Assembly (NCBI RefSeq): GCF_022014595.1
Contig: NZ_CP091740.1
Location: forward strand, 3,398,200-3,462,199
DNA length: 64,000 nucleotides
Source: Solitalea lacus
GTDB taxonomy: Bacteria; Bacteroidota; Bacteroidia; Sphingobacteriales; Sphingobacteriaceae
Direction: 5' to 3'
Below the pieces are notes generated by a model, which was not told the DNA's origin, did not search any database, and saw nothing but the letters and a program-made list of their open reading frames with translations. The position numbers were made by a program, and so were the translations under genes. Below, one piece after another: positions 36,123 through 46,221 of the stretch. Numbering within the stretch: the first letter of the stretch is position 1; every line of letters begins with the position of its first letter.

Positions 36123-37943
36123 TCACCTACTTTCTTGCACATCAACCTTACTATCAGCTTTAATGTCATTGATGTTCATCTTTGAGGTATTCACCTGCAG
36201 TACACCCTGCAAATCAATATTTTTATTAATTAAAACATGCTTGCAGGCTGTCAAATGAACAGTTGCCCCCCTGCTGATTCCTTTCACATTAGGTTGCGGA
36301 TAGATTATTTTATTGCCGGTAAATGTAAGGTAATCGACACTACGGGCACTTAATACAGTATTATTAGACACCTTAAATATATTATCCATAATGCGAATAT
36401 TCCGATGCACACTATTAATTGCATCCAATTCATGATTTTCTGGTGCTATATTAATGGCTCCACTACCTGAATTATATCCACATTCCTCAAACACATTATT
36501 GCGTACTACCACATCCTGAACCGACCCCGACTCAAACCAGCTGCTGGCATCATCAGCAATTAAAATGGGATGCATCCCAGTACGATAAAAAACATTGTTT
36601 GTGATCAACACCTTTCTCCGTGTTGTGATCAACAATCCCCTGGTATTGGTGCGCTCGAAACGACTGTTTTGAACCGTTACCTCTGGAGTCCATGTAAGAT
36701 TTTCGATGCACAAACCTGTTCGTATGTCAGCGGGCATAGGCTGATTCAATTCCAGCTCCATTTCTTTTTTGTTAATAAGCCTAGCTGACCTTACTGTTGC
36801 AACTGCCAGCGGCAATAGTGACTTTGGGTTCACCAAAGCAATGCTATCACCGGCAAAAAAAGCAGCGAACCCATAGGTTTGGTGATGCATAAACCGTACT
36901 GTAATTTTCCCTGCATTGTCTATTCCCGTTATCTGCAAATGCGTTCCATGAACATTAACAGGATCATCATGTGAACCGGAAGTAAAACAGCTATCGATCA
37001 TCACTTTTCCTCGGCATCCTGAAAAATGGAAACAATCAGCAAACGAGGCAATCACCCTGCCACTGTTTTCCCTCGGAGCAACAGCTACTTTCTTCAGATA
37101 TATGTTCTCAGAAAACTGGGATACGATCCCCAAACCATGCATATAGTGCATTTTGACAGCATTTAGCCATATGTTCTTGCTTAGCGAAATAAATGCTCCG
37201 CAATTATCGCGGTAAGGATCGCGGATAGTAAGTATTTGTCCAGGTTTGAATTGGGCCTTTGAAAAATCACCGACAAACTTTACATTAAATGGATCGGTTT
37301 CAACAGCCTTAGCCGACAGAAAAGGATCGAAAGTGCTATAGTGCAATGTATTCCTTTCAGGGCTAAAGAGAATAGTGTGATAAGATTTAGTTTTCCAGCC
37401 TTCTCCAATAAAGCAAATTCGACCGCTATCAATTACGTATTTTGAATCACGATGTATTTCGGTTTCAACTATATTGTTAGTAACTGACTTTATTGTCAAC
37501 TCCGAAATTGTTGGTCTTTCATAATCAAACCTGATATTGTTGATTTTAATATTTTGACTGTTAAGAATAGCAAATGAGATCATTTTGCCATGAAGCACTA
37601 CTAGCGTATTATTCCCATCCAGAGTTATGTTTTTACTGTTTTCAAATAAAAACGCAATATTCTTCACTTTCGAAAGCGTATCACTTTCTGTACAGTTAGA
37701 AACATACAATTCACGCTTCTCAGCTTCATCCGGCCAAATATCTATGCGGCCACCGGGCAATACCAAAACAGTGCTATTTTTTGCTTTACAAGCATTGATG
37801 GCCCTTTTAATCCCTGTTGCCGCATTTTCAAAACTGTTTGATTTTACACCAAAATCGGATGCTTTGATTACGTCTTGACTAAAAACATTTTTAACTCCAA
37901 AACATAGGCAAACAATGGCTACAAGTAGGTATTTCACTTTCAT
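36123..37943 (-). CDS. Parallel beta-helix glycosidase, GH110-like (alpha-1,3-galactosidase type)
   Basis: About 606 residues from MKVKYLLVAIVCLCFG, with a signal peptide ending FSQ. The early motif ASDFGVKSNSFENAATGIKR is typical of pectate-lyase-like beta helices. Later coils show FLFENSKNITLDG, FIGEGWKTKSYHTI, HGLGIVSQFSENIYLKKV and SHDDPVNVHGTHLQ (acidic DD pair, probably catalytic), then repeated NN-F turns (VLITNNVFYRTG; VVVRNNVFEECG). The overall pattern matches my recollection of GH110 exo-alpha-1,3-galactosidases; another beta-helix hydrolase cannot be excluded. It lies 36 bases after the GH92 gene, so the two probably act on one glycan. Confidence 0.7.
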   Translation of the reverse strand: MKVKYLLVAIVCLCFGVKNVFSQDVIKASDFGVKSNSFENAATGIKRAINACKAKNSTVLVLPGGRIDIWPDEAEKRELYVSNCTESDTLSKVKNIAFLFENSKNITLDGNNTLVVLHGKMISFAILNSQNIKINNIRFDYERPTISELTIKSVTNNIVETEIHRDSKYVIDSGRICFIGEGWKTKSYHTILFSPERNTLHYSTFDPFLSAKAVETDPFNVKFVGDFSKAQFKPGQILTIRDPYRDNCGAFISLSKNIWLNAVKMHYMHGLGIVSQFSENIYLKKVAVAPRENSGRVIASFADCFHFSGCRGKVMIDSCFTSGSHDDPVNVHGTHLQITGIDNAGKITVRFMHHQTYGFAAFFAGDSIALVNPKSLLPLAVATVRSARLINKKEMELELNQPMPADIRTGLCIENLTWTPEVTVQNSRFERTNTRGLLITTRRKVLITNNVFYRTGMHPILIADDASSWFESGSVQDVVVRNNVFEECGYNSGSGAINIAPENHELDAINSVHRNIRIMDNIFKVSNNTVLSARSVDYLTFTGNKIIYPQPNVKGISRGATVHLTACKHVLINKNIDLQGVLQVNTSKMNINDIKADSKVDVQESR

Positions 37944-37979
37944 CCCGTTTTTATTAGCGTAGTTCAAAAAACATATAAT

Positions 37980-40900
37980 TTACTTTGATAAATAGTACCA
38001 AAGGCTGTATAAATTAGATTTCATATTGGGCTCCGCTACCATTTGCAACTTCAACTTTCCACCTTTTAGCACCTCACTTTGCAATAGCTTGAAATCATTA
38101 AGCGGTTGTCCATTAAAGGATGCTGATTTAATGTATTTATTTTCTTTCGATGCGTCTGAAGCCTCAATCACTAACTCTTTTCCGCGATTGTATTTGCCAT
38201 CCAAATGCACCGTAATTTTAGAATACCTAGGACTGCCTAATTCATAAACCGGCTGAGCCGAACAACCTCCGTCCATTTGAAAAAGACCAATTGCGCTCAT
38301 CACAAACCAGCTACTCATCTGTCCTAAATCTTCATCGCCCGGATAAGCATCGTAAGGGGTGCAACCGTAATATTGTTCCTGAATAGCTCTTACCCATTTT
38401 TGCGTCAGGTGAGGAACTCCTGCCCAATTAAACAAATACGCAACCTGCATGGTGGGTTCATTACCATGATTGATCGGATAAGCTGAGAAATTATCTCCCA
38501 AGGCATTAAAGTTGGCTTTTGATGATTTCAACATAGCTGTATCCAAACGATTAATAAAACGTTCTTTGCCAATTGCAGAAATTAATCCATTAGGATCATG
38601 GGGTACAAACCACGTGTAATTAAAGGAATTGCCTTCAACAAATCCGGGAGTATGATAAGGATCAAATGGTGACATCCATTTTCCTTCTTTGTTTTTCGGA
38701 CGCACAAATCCACTAACTGTATCCATTATATTCTTCCAGCTATTTGAACGATTTAGAAAGCGCTGGTAATCATCCTGTTTCCCAAGAGTTAAAGCCATTT
38801 GTGCTAAACAAAAGTCATCATAGGCATATTCCATTGTATTAGAAACAGCCCCCATTCCCTGGGGTATGTATCCGTATTGCTGATAGGGATTTAAATCTTC
38901 TACCCCAACAGTTCCCCCTCCGCTATAGTTCTGAGGAGGGACAGTAAGCATTTTTTTTAGTCCTTCATAGGCAAGACTTAAATCAAAGTCACGTATACCG
39001 CTCTGCCATGCTCCCTGAATTTGTGATGCAAGGTGCATCGCTACCATTACCCCTGTTTGCTCAACGCCCGCCGGATCGGTATTAAACCAGCCTGAGTTCT
39101 TATACAAAGCTATGGCTGATTTTGCCCATTGAGACGAAATTTCGGGCGCCACCAGGTTAAAAAGCTGCTGATTATTCCAAAATGTATTCCAGTATTCACC
39201 ACTGACAATGCAAGCCTTATTATCCGAAAGCTTACGAATTTGCTCATTTTCATCAGTAAAGCGACCATCAACATCTGACCCGATTGCTTTAGCAGACAAA
39301 GCCCGGTATAGGTTGGTATAAAATTTTACTTTCTGCAAGTAATCATCGGTTTCAATCTCTACACGCCCCAAAAGCTCATTCCATACTTTCCGCTGATTAG
39401 CTACTACTTCTTCAAAATTCCACTTAAAAGGCTTATTAATTTCAGTTTCCAGATTATTACGTGCACCGGATAAATCCACTAATGACACCCCCGTTCTAAC
39501 TTTAACTTCCTCTCCTTCTTTTGTTTTATAATTCAGAAAGATTCCCAAATCACCTTTGCCACTAATTTCATTTATGTTTTGATGGATTTCCGGAGCAGAA
39601 GTAAACTCATGATCCCTATGCCATTCGGGTATATAGGCTTTAACAGGCACTACATTCGAATTCACCCAACCTCCCATTGAAAGGAAAGGTTTGCTGAATT
39701 GTACCACAAAATAAACTGTATAGGATTGTTCAAGTGAATAACCTGTAAAAGCATTGTAATAGGTGGCGAATCCTTCAATTTCCGTATTGCTCACCTTGGT
39801 TATTTTGGCACTTACAAGGTTATGTGGATATTCGTTGGGAGTAAATAAATCAATTAAGATGCGGGCGCTGTCCATTTTAGGAAAAGTATAACGTTGCATT
39901 GAGGCCCGCTTGGTGGCTGTAATATCGGCCTGAATACGGGTATCAGTCATAAAAACACTGTATTTCCCAATTTGCCCCTTTTCTGATTTTTTATCAATTC
40001 TTGAACGGTATCCTCCATCCGGATCATCTTCTTTTCCTGGATTTACCTGAAGCTTCCCTCCTGTGGGCATCATTAATAATCCGCATAGGGTCCAGTCTGA
40101 AAAATGACTAAACCCCATAATATTATCTATGGTGTATTCATAACCCGCTTTCCAGGTCTCATCCTGATTATCAGGGGCTATTTGTACCATACTTAACGGC
40201 AGAGAAGGTCCGGGTTTGAACATCCACCTTGAATTACCTGTCCCAATTAGCAGATCCACATAGTCAGCATAGGTATGCAACGGCCTAGACGAACGTAATA
40301 TAGTGCCTTTATAAATGATGTTATTCCCTGCAGATATAGTAATAGCTTTACTAACTGACTTTGCCGATGATTTTAGAGCAGGCATAGGTACTTCTAAAAT
40401 ACTATGTCCCTTTTCAACAGTTTTATTTATAGAAGGAAGTCCTTCAATTGCAATTTTTATTTTCTGATTTGCATCAAACTGATGAATATCAATTATCAAA
40501 GGTTGTACTCGTTTTAGCCCTTGTAAATATTCAAAATCAGCTGATTTAGCTGAGAGTATTAACGAACTGAATGCAGCACCTATTCTCACAGGCGACTCGG
40601 TCTCAAAATCAATGTAATCAAAAATTGCCCAGGATCCGGTTGTGCAGCCTAGCTGAATGGTGTTCAATCCTTCTTTTAACCATTTTGAGGGTACATTAAT
40701 TTTAATTGTTTGTATTTTTCCAAGTGCCAAAGAGTCTGTCAACAGTTTTCCGCTTCCTGGTTCCAATTGCTTTTCAGTACGATGCCCATTAATGTTAACT
40801 CGAACTTTAGGAGCATTCTTATTGGCAACATCGGCCAAACCAATGGTAAGCACATATTTTTCCTGAGCTAAAGGCTTAGGTAACGAAAAGAAAATACGTG

Positions 40901-41180
40901 GAAAATGACGAGGATGAAATCCGGCCCAATAACCGCCCCCGCTCCAACTATCTAATGGACCCGGTAATACAAAGGGCCAATGTTTAGCTGCGGAAGAATA
41001 ACCTACATTAAACACAGTGTTTTCACCCCCAAAATTTGCCACAAAGCTTTTATAACCTGAAGTACCAAGGGCAAATTCATTTCCTCGGTGATTATTCTCA
41101 CCTATATGCCAAACAATTTGCTGTTGGGCAGTAGCCTGTAAAACTGATACAAAAAAAATAAGAAAAATAAATTTCGGCAT
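37980..41180 (-). CDS. GH92 family exo-alpha-mannosidase
   Basis: About 1066 residues from MPKFIFLIFFVSVLQATAQ, a clean signal peptide; the ATG at 41228 is less likely. The first 190 residues form a beta-sandwich resembling the rhamnogalacturonan-lyase C-terminal domain (WHIGENNHRGNEFALG). The GH92 N-domain follows (YADYVDLLIGTGNSRW; GFSHFSDWTLCG). The catalytic (alpha/alpha)6 domain contains GNEPTMQVAYLFNWAG and PGDEDLGQMSSWFVMSAIG, matching the family's conserved GNEP and GNEDxGQMS motifs. GH92 enzymes are Ca-dependent exo-alpha-mannosidases acting on N-glycans or yeast mannan. Linkage specificity cannot be read here. It shares a transcript with the GH110-like gene. Confidence 0.92.
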   Translation of the reverse strand: MPKFIFLIFFVSVLQATAQQQIVWHIGENNHRGNEFALGTSGYKSFVANFGGENTVFNVGYSSAAKHWPFVLPGPLDSWSGGGYWAGFHPRHFPRIFFSLPKPLAQEKYVLTIGLADVANKNAPKVRVNINGHRTEKQLEPGSGKLLTDSLALGKIQTIKINVPSKWLKEGLNTIQLGCTTGSWAIFDYIDFETESPVRIGAAFSSLILSAKSADFEYLQGLKRVQPLIIDIHQFDANQKIKIAIEGLPSINKTVEKGHSILEVPMPALKSSAKSVSKAITISAGNNIIYKGTILRSSRPLHTYADYVDLLIGTGNSRWMFKPGPSLPLSMVQIAPDNQDETWKAGYEYTIDNIMGFSHFSDWTLCGLLMMPTGGKLQVNPGKEDDPDGGYRSRIDKKSEKGQIGKYSVFMTDTRIQADITATKRASMQRYTFPKMDSARILIDLFTPNEYPHNLVSAKITKVSNTEIEGFATYYNAFTGYSLEQSYTVYFVVQFSKPFLSMGGWVNSNVVPVKAYIPEWHRDHEFTSAPEIHQNINEISGKGDLGIFLNYKTKEGEEVKVRTGVSLVDLSGARNNLETEINKPFKWNFEEVVANQRKVWNELLGRVEIETDDYLQKVKFYTNLYRALSAKAIGSDVDGRFTDENEQIRKLSDNKACIVSGEYWNTFWNNQQLFNLVAPEISSQWAKSAIALYKNSGWFNTDPAGVEQTGVMVAMHLASQIQGAWQSGIRDFDLSLAYEGLKKMLTVPPQNYSGGGTVGVEDLNPYQQYGYIPQGMGAVSNTMEYAYDDFCLAQMALTLGKQDDYQRFLNRSNSWKNIMDTVSGFVRPKNKEGKWMSPFDPYHTPGFVEGNSFNYTWFVPHDPNGLISAIGKERFINRLDTAMLKSSKANFNALGDNFSAYPINHGNEPTMQVAYLFNWAGVPHLTQKWVRAIQEQYYGCTPYDAYPGDEDLGQMSSWFVMSAIGLFQMDGGCSAQPVYELGSPRYSKITVHLDGKYNRGKELVIEASDASKENKYIKSASFNGQPLNDFKLLQSEVLKGGKLKLQMVAEPNMKSNLYSLWYYLSK

Positions 41181-41320
41181 TGTATTTATGTTATTTACTG
41201 ATAATGTCCATCTACCATTTTTATTCAACTTGCCCCATCTGTAAGTAGCAAAACGATTATAGCTAGAAAAAGTACCATATTACAATTAACAAATCGATTT
41301 AGCAACCTAGCTAAGTGCAA

Positions 41321-41352
41321 AAAAAGCTTTTAGATTTCTCTTAAAGCCTTTT
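41321..41352 (-). terminator. Intrinsic terminator of the lhr-like gene
   Basis: A 14-bp inverted repeat with two mismatches (41321-41334 with 41339-41352) is followed on the minus strand by a T-run. It resembles the terminator at 1490-1521 in sequence. Confidence 0.75.
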
Positions 41353-41368
41353 CAATTTGCCTAAATTC

Positions 41369-44300
41369 CTAATATACCCCCTTCCCGAGGTATTTGCGAA
41401 GTTTTGGAGAAATTGTGCGCTGTACCAGGGCGTTTTTCAATGCCCATTTTTGATCTTCATCGACCTCTATCAAAAACTGTACTTCCTTTGCTTCCATAAT
41501 TGCCACCGGAATTCCATTTCGATAAAGAATACGGTTTCCGCTGTAGGAAGCGATACGCCGACCAGGTGTTAAAATGCCGGTAAGATTTAAAGGGTCGGCA
41601 GCACTGATAGAAATCAGCAGCTCTATTTGATGTTCGGAGTTTGCTTTGCGACTGTTGCGCAGTTCCACAATGGCTTCGGGCAGTGCAAACTGTTCCCCCC
41701 AAACCCCTTCCACAAAACGTCCGCCCCTTATTTGTCCCCGAGCTTCCATGGTACGCAGTACCTTTACTAAATCGCGCCAAGGTGGCGTCAGGTTTTCGTG
41801 TTCAGCCAGTTTCCTGAATATGCAACCATACCTTCGCAGCAAAGCCCAGGCGATAGCCTCGGTATTTTCGTACGCATTAGTTTGAACATTGTCAGCAGCA
41901 TACAATAGTGACCATCGGCCTGCATAGTTCATCGAAAACACACCCGAATTGCGTTTGCTTCCTGCCTGCGTTTTGAATTTGTTGGGTACCAGTAAAGCGC
42001 GCATTCCTGTAAACGAATCGGAGGTAATCAGGCAGGCACTGATCAACTCTCCCAAAGCGTCCTCAGTCTGCGAGGGGAAAAGTTTTGTTTTCTGTAGAAT
42101 ATCATCGAAGAAAGAAGCGCCACATTGTTCCAATGTTGTCAATACCAACAAAGCATTCGCAGAAAGGTGTAGCGAATCTGAATCGAACTTAGTTTCTTCG
42201 ATACCGCTGGAAACATTCTTCCAGGTGCTTAAATAATTTCTGCGAAGGAACGTAATCGGCGTAGTTTTAATCGGACTGGCGGCTTTCTTTTCTTTATTAA
42301 TAGCCGAAACCGAAGGGCGAAACCGTCCCCAGGCTATTTTGCCCGAAATGCAAAGCATATCTAACCATAAATAATCATAGTCGGCGATACGACTTGGGAA
42401 GATCTCCCCTTCCCAGGATGCAGCCGGAGCCTCAAAGCCTTCCAATTTTTGAATGATGTGTTCCAAAGCATCGGGCCCCTGCCCCTGCCCATCGGCAACC
42501 ATTTGGTGCCAGGCAAATAAGAACCGCATAAAGTCTGCTGCAGAAACCGGTTTAATTTCACTCCTGAGTTTTTGAATATTATACCGGTGAATGCGCGCCA
42601 GCAACCGCCGCTCGCACCATTCTTCCTCGCTTGTATCATTAAATTTCCCTCTAAATATGAAACCTTCATTTTCGAGTCGATACAAGGCGGCGTTGATTTC
42701 ACCAACGGGAAGCGTCATAAGGTTGGCGATTTGCCGCGCAGTAACAGGACCCATAATTTCCAAGCGCCCGCGAACCAATTCCGTTAAAGCATCTTTATCC
42801 GGGTCAATATTCATCAACCATTCGGGCACAACCACCTTGTACAAGGGTTCATGTTTAGGGTAGATTTCCTGGATAAAAGAGAGTCGTTCTGTTGCCACCC
42901 AAAGCAGATGCTGATCAGCTAACTCCAATGCAGTGGCCCTGTTGGTTTGCAGCAGTTCATCAATGTAGGATGACCAGGTATTCTCAGTTACCTCCTGTCC
43001 GGTAATAAAACCTGAAAGCAGCAAGGCATCATGCAATTCATCGGCATTAGTCACCTCCGGCCAGGCTTCCCGCTTCACGGTTGCTATTGCCTCGGCATCC
43101 AGTTGACCAATATTAGTCAGGTCGGCGGGCGAAAACCATCGCCTGCTTTTTACGGCTTGCGTTCTGCGTTCCTCTAGCGGAGCATCATCTAAAAATGCAT
43201 AGGGTCGGGCATTCAGTATTTCGTGGGCAAGCGGCGATGGCTCTTTCAGATCCATGGCCACCAACTCTACTTCTTTATTTTTTATTTTGACCAGCAGGCT
43301 CTCTAACCCTTCAATATCCATGGCCTCATACAAGCAATCGCGAATGGTTTGATTTACCAGTGGATGATCGGGCACTTCCCTATTACCCTGAATATTCTCC
43401 AAACAAGCCAGCTGATCAGGAAACACATGGGCCACCAAATCCTCCGACTGCATGCGCTGCAATTGAGCCGGTACTTTCCGATCGGCTCTCCTTCTCACCA
43501 CCGCCAGGGCTCGCGAAGCATTCCAGCGCCAGCGGATACCAAAAACAGGCGCATCTAACATAGCCTGGACCAATACTTCACGTACGCTGGCCGGATTGAG
43601 GTAATTAAAAACCTCTTCTAACGGAAAACTATGAGTTGAGCCAAGTGAAAGGATTATGGCATCGTCGTTGGCCGCTGCCTGCAACTCGAAATTAAACGTG
43701 CGACAGAAGCGCTTCCTTAAAGCAAGCCCCCAGGCCTTGTTTAAACGGCTGCCAAAAGGTGAATGAATGACCAGATGCATGTCCCCTGCTTCATCAAAAA
43801 AACGCTCCATCACCAAAGTGTGCTGTGAGGGCATTACTTTTAATGCTGCCTTTGAAGCGGCCAGGTAAACGACCATTTGATCGGCTGCTTCAGGCGCTAT
43901 CTTTTTTTCTTCCACCAGCCAGTTTACGGCTTCTTCTTTCCAGCTGTTATCATAACTTATTCCATCCTGATCAACAGCCAGAGAATCAAGATCAAGTCGA
44001 CCTGCAATTTCTTCCCGCAAACGGGAAACAGCCAGTGAAAGTTCGGCCGTTCTTCCAGGTGCTTCTCCTAACCAAAATGGAATATTAGGTGGCTGCCCCT
44101 CGGCATCAGCCACACGTACCTTACCATTTTCTATCCGTAATATTCTCCATGAATTATTTCCTAATTGAAAGATGTCGCCGGGAATACTCTCAATGGCAAA
44201 ATCCTCGTTCAAGGTTCCCAGAAAAACATTTTCGGGTTCCAGCATGACGTCATATTCAAAATTATCAGGTATAGCTCCTCCCGACATTATGGCTGTTAAC

Positions 44301-45757
44301 CGGGCTCCCTTGCGGGCCTTGATTCGATGGTTGATACTATCATGATAAATATAGGCGGCTCTCCTTCCCATGCGAGTGGAAAAGCCTTCGGCAAGCATGG
44401 TAATTACTTCATCAAACTCTTTCTGGATTAAATCACGGTAAGGGTAGGCCCTCTTAACTAATGCAAACAACTCTTCTTCGGTATATTCCTCACAAGCAGT
44501 TTCAGCAATAATTTGTTGGGCAAGAATATCCAATGGTTTTTCAGGCATAATAATCTTATCCAGTTCCCCGCGCTGAATGGCATCCATAATCGCTACGCAT
44601 TCCACCAATTCATCGCAGGTTAAGGGGAAGAGCTTTCCTTTAGGCGTTTTGTCAACGCTGTGACCTGATCGGCCAACGCGCTGCAGGAAGGCCGCAATGG
44701 AGTGCGGCGATCCAATTTGGCACACCAAATCAATGGAACCTACATCAATGCCCAGCTCCATCGAAGCCGTCGCAACCAAGGTCTTTAAGTTTCCTGACTT
44801 TAATTTTTGCTCAGCTTCAAAACGATGATCTTTCGACATACTTCCATGGTGTGCCAGCACCTGACCGGCACCAAGCCGTTCGTTCAGATTGTGCGATAAG
44901 CGTTCGGCCAATCTTCGCGTATTCACAAAAATCAAAGTCGTCTCATGAAGCTGTATCAGTTCAATGAGTTTGTCATAAATCTCAGACCATACTTCATTTG
45001 CCATCACCGACGTAAGCGGTGAACGGGGAATTTCGATGGATAAATCAAGCTTTCGTGAATGCCCGGTATCTACGATTTTGCAATTAAGCTTCTCATCCAG
45101 AGAATTGCCCACAAGGAACTTAGCCACTTGTTCAACCGGTTTCTGCGTTGCAGAAAGGCCAATGCGGTGCAGCTTACGCTTAACAAGTGCTTCCAGGCGC
45201 TCTACAGAAAGCGATAAGTGTGAACCTCGTTTATCACCTACCAAAGCATGAATCTCATCTATAATCAAAGTGTGTACGGTGCTCAACATTTTACGACCAT
45301 TCACGCTGGTAAGCAGCAAATAAAGTGATTCGGGTGTAGTAACCAGAATATGCGGCGGATGCTTCAGCATATTGGCCCGATCGGCCATCGGGGTATCTCC
45401 CGTTCGTACCATTACTTCAATTTGAACGTCGGGCAATCTGGCTTGTTGCAGCTCCGTTTTAATCCCCTGTAGCGGAAATTGCAAGTTACGTTCGATATCA
45501 TTGCTTAAAGCTTTAAGCGGAGAAATATACACCACCTGTGTTCCTGCTTCTATTCTGCCTTCGATCCCCTGTTTTACCAGCTCATCAATTGCTGAAAGAA
45601 AAGCTGCCAACGTTTTACCCGAGCCTGTTGGAGCTGCAATAAGTGTATTTTCCCCGGATTTTATAGCGTTCCAAGCTTGCACCTGTACATCCGTAGGTGT
45701 TTGAAAACTTTTTTCAAACCATGAGCTTACTACTTTATGGAATAAATTAAGTGACAT
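41369..45757 (-). CDS. lhr: Lhr-type DEAD/DEAH-box helicase
   Basis: This 1462-residue protein matches full-length Lhr. Walker A is APTGSGKT (42-49), DEIH box 167-170, SAT motif 202-204, and motif VI QRVGRSGH 359-366. The Lhr-specific winged-helix and core domains follow (EDLVAHVFPDQLACLENIQG), then a long C-terminal half with another winged-helix stretch (GPVTARQIANLMTLPVGEIN). Lhr is an ATP-dependent 3'-5' DNA helicase linked to DNA repair. No ligase or metallophosphoesterase partner gene is adjacent. The gene stands alone, with its own terminator. Its base composition looks richer in G+C than the neighbouring adhesin region. Confidence 0.93.
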   Translation of the reverse strand: MSLNLFHKVVSSWFEKSFQTPTDVQVQAWNAIKSGENTLIAAPTGSGKTLAAFLSAIDELVKQGIEGRIEAGTQVVYISPLKALSNDIERNLQFPLQGIKTELQQARLPDVQIEVMVRTGDTPMADRANMLKHPPHILVTTPESLYLLLTSVNGRKMLSTVHTLIIDEIHALVGDKRGSHLSLSVERLEALVKRKLHRIGLSATQKPVEQVAKFLVGNSLDEKLNCKIVDTGHSRKLDLSIEIPRSPLTSVMANEVWSEIYDKLIELIQLHETTLIFVNTRRLAERLSHNLNERLGAGQVLAHHGSMSKDHRFEAEQKLKSGNLKTLVATASMELGIDVGSIDLVCQIGSPHSIAAFLQRVGRSGHSVDKTPKGKLFPLTCDELVECVAIMDAIQRGELDKIIMPEKPLDILAQQIIAETACEEYTEEELFALVKRAYPYRDLIQKEFDEVITMLAEGFSTRMGRRAAYIYHDSINHRIKARKGARLTAIMSGGAIPDNFEYDVMLEPENVFLGTLNEDFAIESIPGDIFQLGNNSWRILRIENGKVRVADAEGQPPNIPFWLGEAPGRTAELSLAVSRLREEIAGRLDLDSLAVDQDGISYDNSWKEEAVNWLVEEKKIAPEAADQMVVYLAASKAALKVMPSQHTLVMERFFDEAGDMHLVIHSPFGSRLNKAWGLALRKRFCRTFNFELQAAANDDAIILSLGSTHSFPLEEVFNYLNPASVREVLVQAMLDAPVFGIRWRWNASRALAVVRRRADRKVPAQLQRMQSEDLVAHVFPDQLACLENIQGNREVPDHPLVNQTIRDCLYEAMDIEGLESLLVKIKNKEVELVAMDLKEPSPLAHEILNARPYAFLDDAPLEERRTQAVKSRRWFSPADLTNIGQLDAEAIATVKREAWPEVTNADELHDALLLSGFITGQEVTENTWSSYIDELLQTNRATALELADQHLLWVATERLSFIQEIYPKHEPLYKVVVPEWLMNIDPDKDALTELVRGRLEIMGPVTARQIANLMTLPVGEINAALYRLENEGFIFRGKFNDTSEEEWCERRLLARIHRYNIQKLRSEIKPVSAADFMRFLFAWHQMVADGQGQGPDALEHIIQKLEGFEAPAASWEGEIFPSRIADYDYLWLDMLCISGKIAWGRFRPSVSAINKEKKAASPIKTTPITFLRRNYLSTWKNVSSGIEETKFDSDSLHLSANALLVLTTLEQCGASFFDDILQKTKLFPSQTEDALGELISACLITSDSFTGMRALLVPNKFKTQAGSKRNSGVFSMNYAGRWSLLYAADNVQTNAYENTEAIAWALLRRYGCIFRKLAEHENLTPPWRDLVKVLRTMEARGQIRGGRFVEGVWGEQFALPEAIVELRNSRKANSEHQIELLISISAADPLNLTGILTPGRRIASYSGNRILYRNGIPVAIMEAKEVQFLIEVDEDQKWALKNALVQRTISPKLRKYLGKGVY

Positions 45758-46221
45758 ACTTCTATAAAAGTACGAAATAAGGGTTTTGGTTTTTATGCCC
45801 GCTCCTGCCCTTTGGTGACCTATTCGAATAAATTTGAAAAAAAATCAAAAACGTTAGTAAAAAGACATTAACATGGCGTCTATACAAGCAAACGATTAAA
45901 TAACTCGACAAACTTCTCTTCATATCTAATCTAAATCAAATTCCCAGTTAACTTGAAAAGGTACCAGGTTTTTTAATTTGAAAAACATTCTTTTAAAATC
46001 TGATTTAAAAAAATAAGAATTAGTAATACTTTTAAGGACTTCCATTATATCATTAGATACTGTATTACATGAATGCCTTAAGCAATAAAGACAGGGATAG
46101 ATGGTTTAACAACGAATCCATCATACATCAGAACCTATTCTGGTTTGGAAGGATCAAAGCATTCTGCAATCAAAATCAGTAATCTTATTATTTACCTTCT
46201 TTAAAAATAAAACGAAATAAA
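45758..46221. other. Divergent intergenic region, one weak micro-ORF
   Basis: These 464 bases separate the lhr-like gene (minus) from the plus-strand thioredoxin pair and must contain both promoters. One 37-codon ORF (46069-46182, MNALSNKDRDRWFNNES...) is visible but unsupported. No RNA gene or strong hairpin was seen. Confidence 0.45.

Noticed and set aside
41949-42236. Several short plus-strand frames across the lhr-like gene
   Set aside because: They are antisense shadows of a conserved helicase gene and show no domain.
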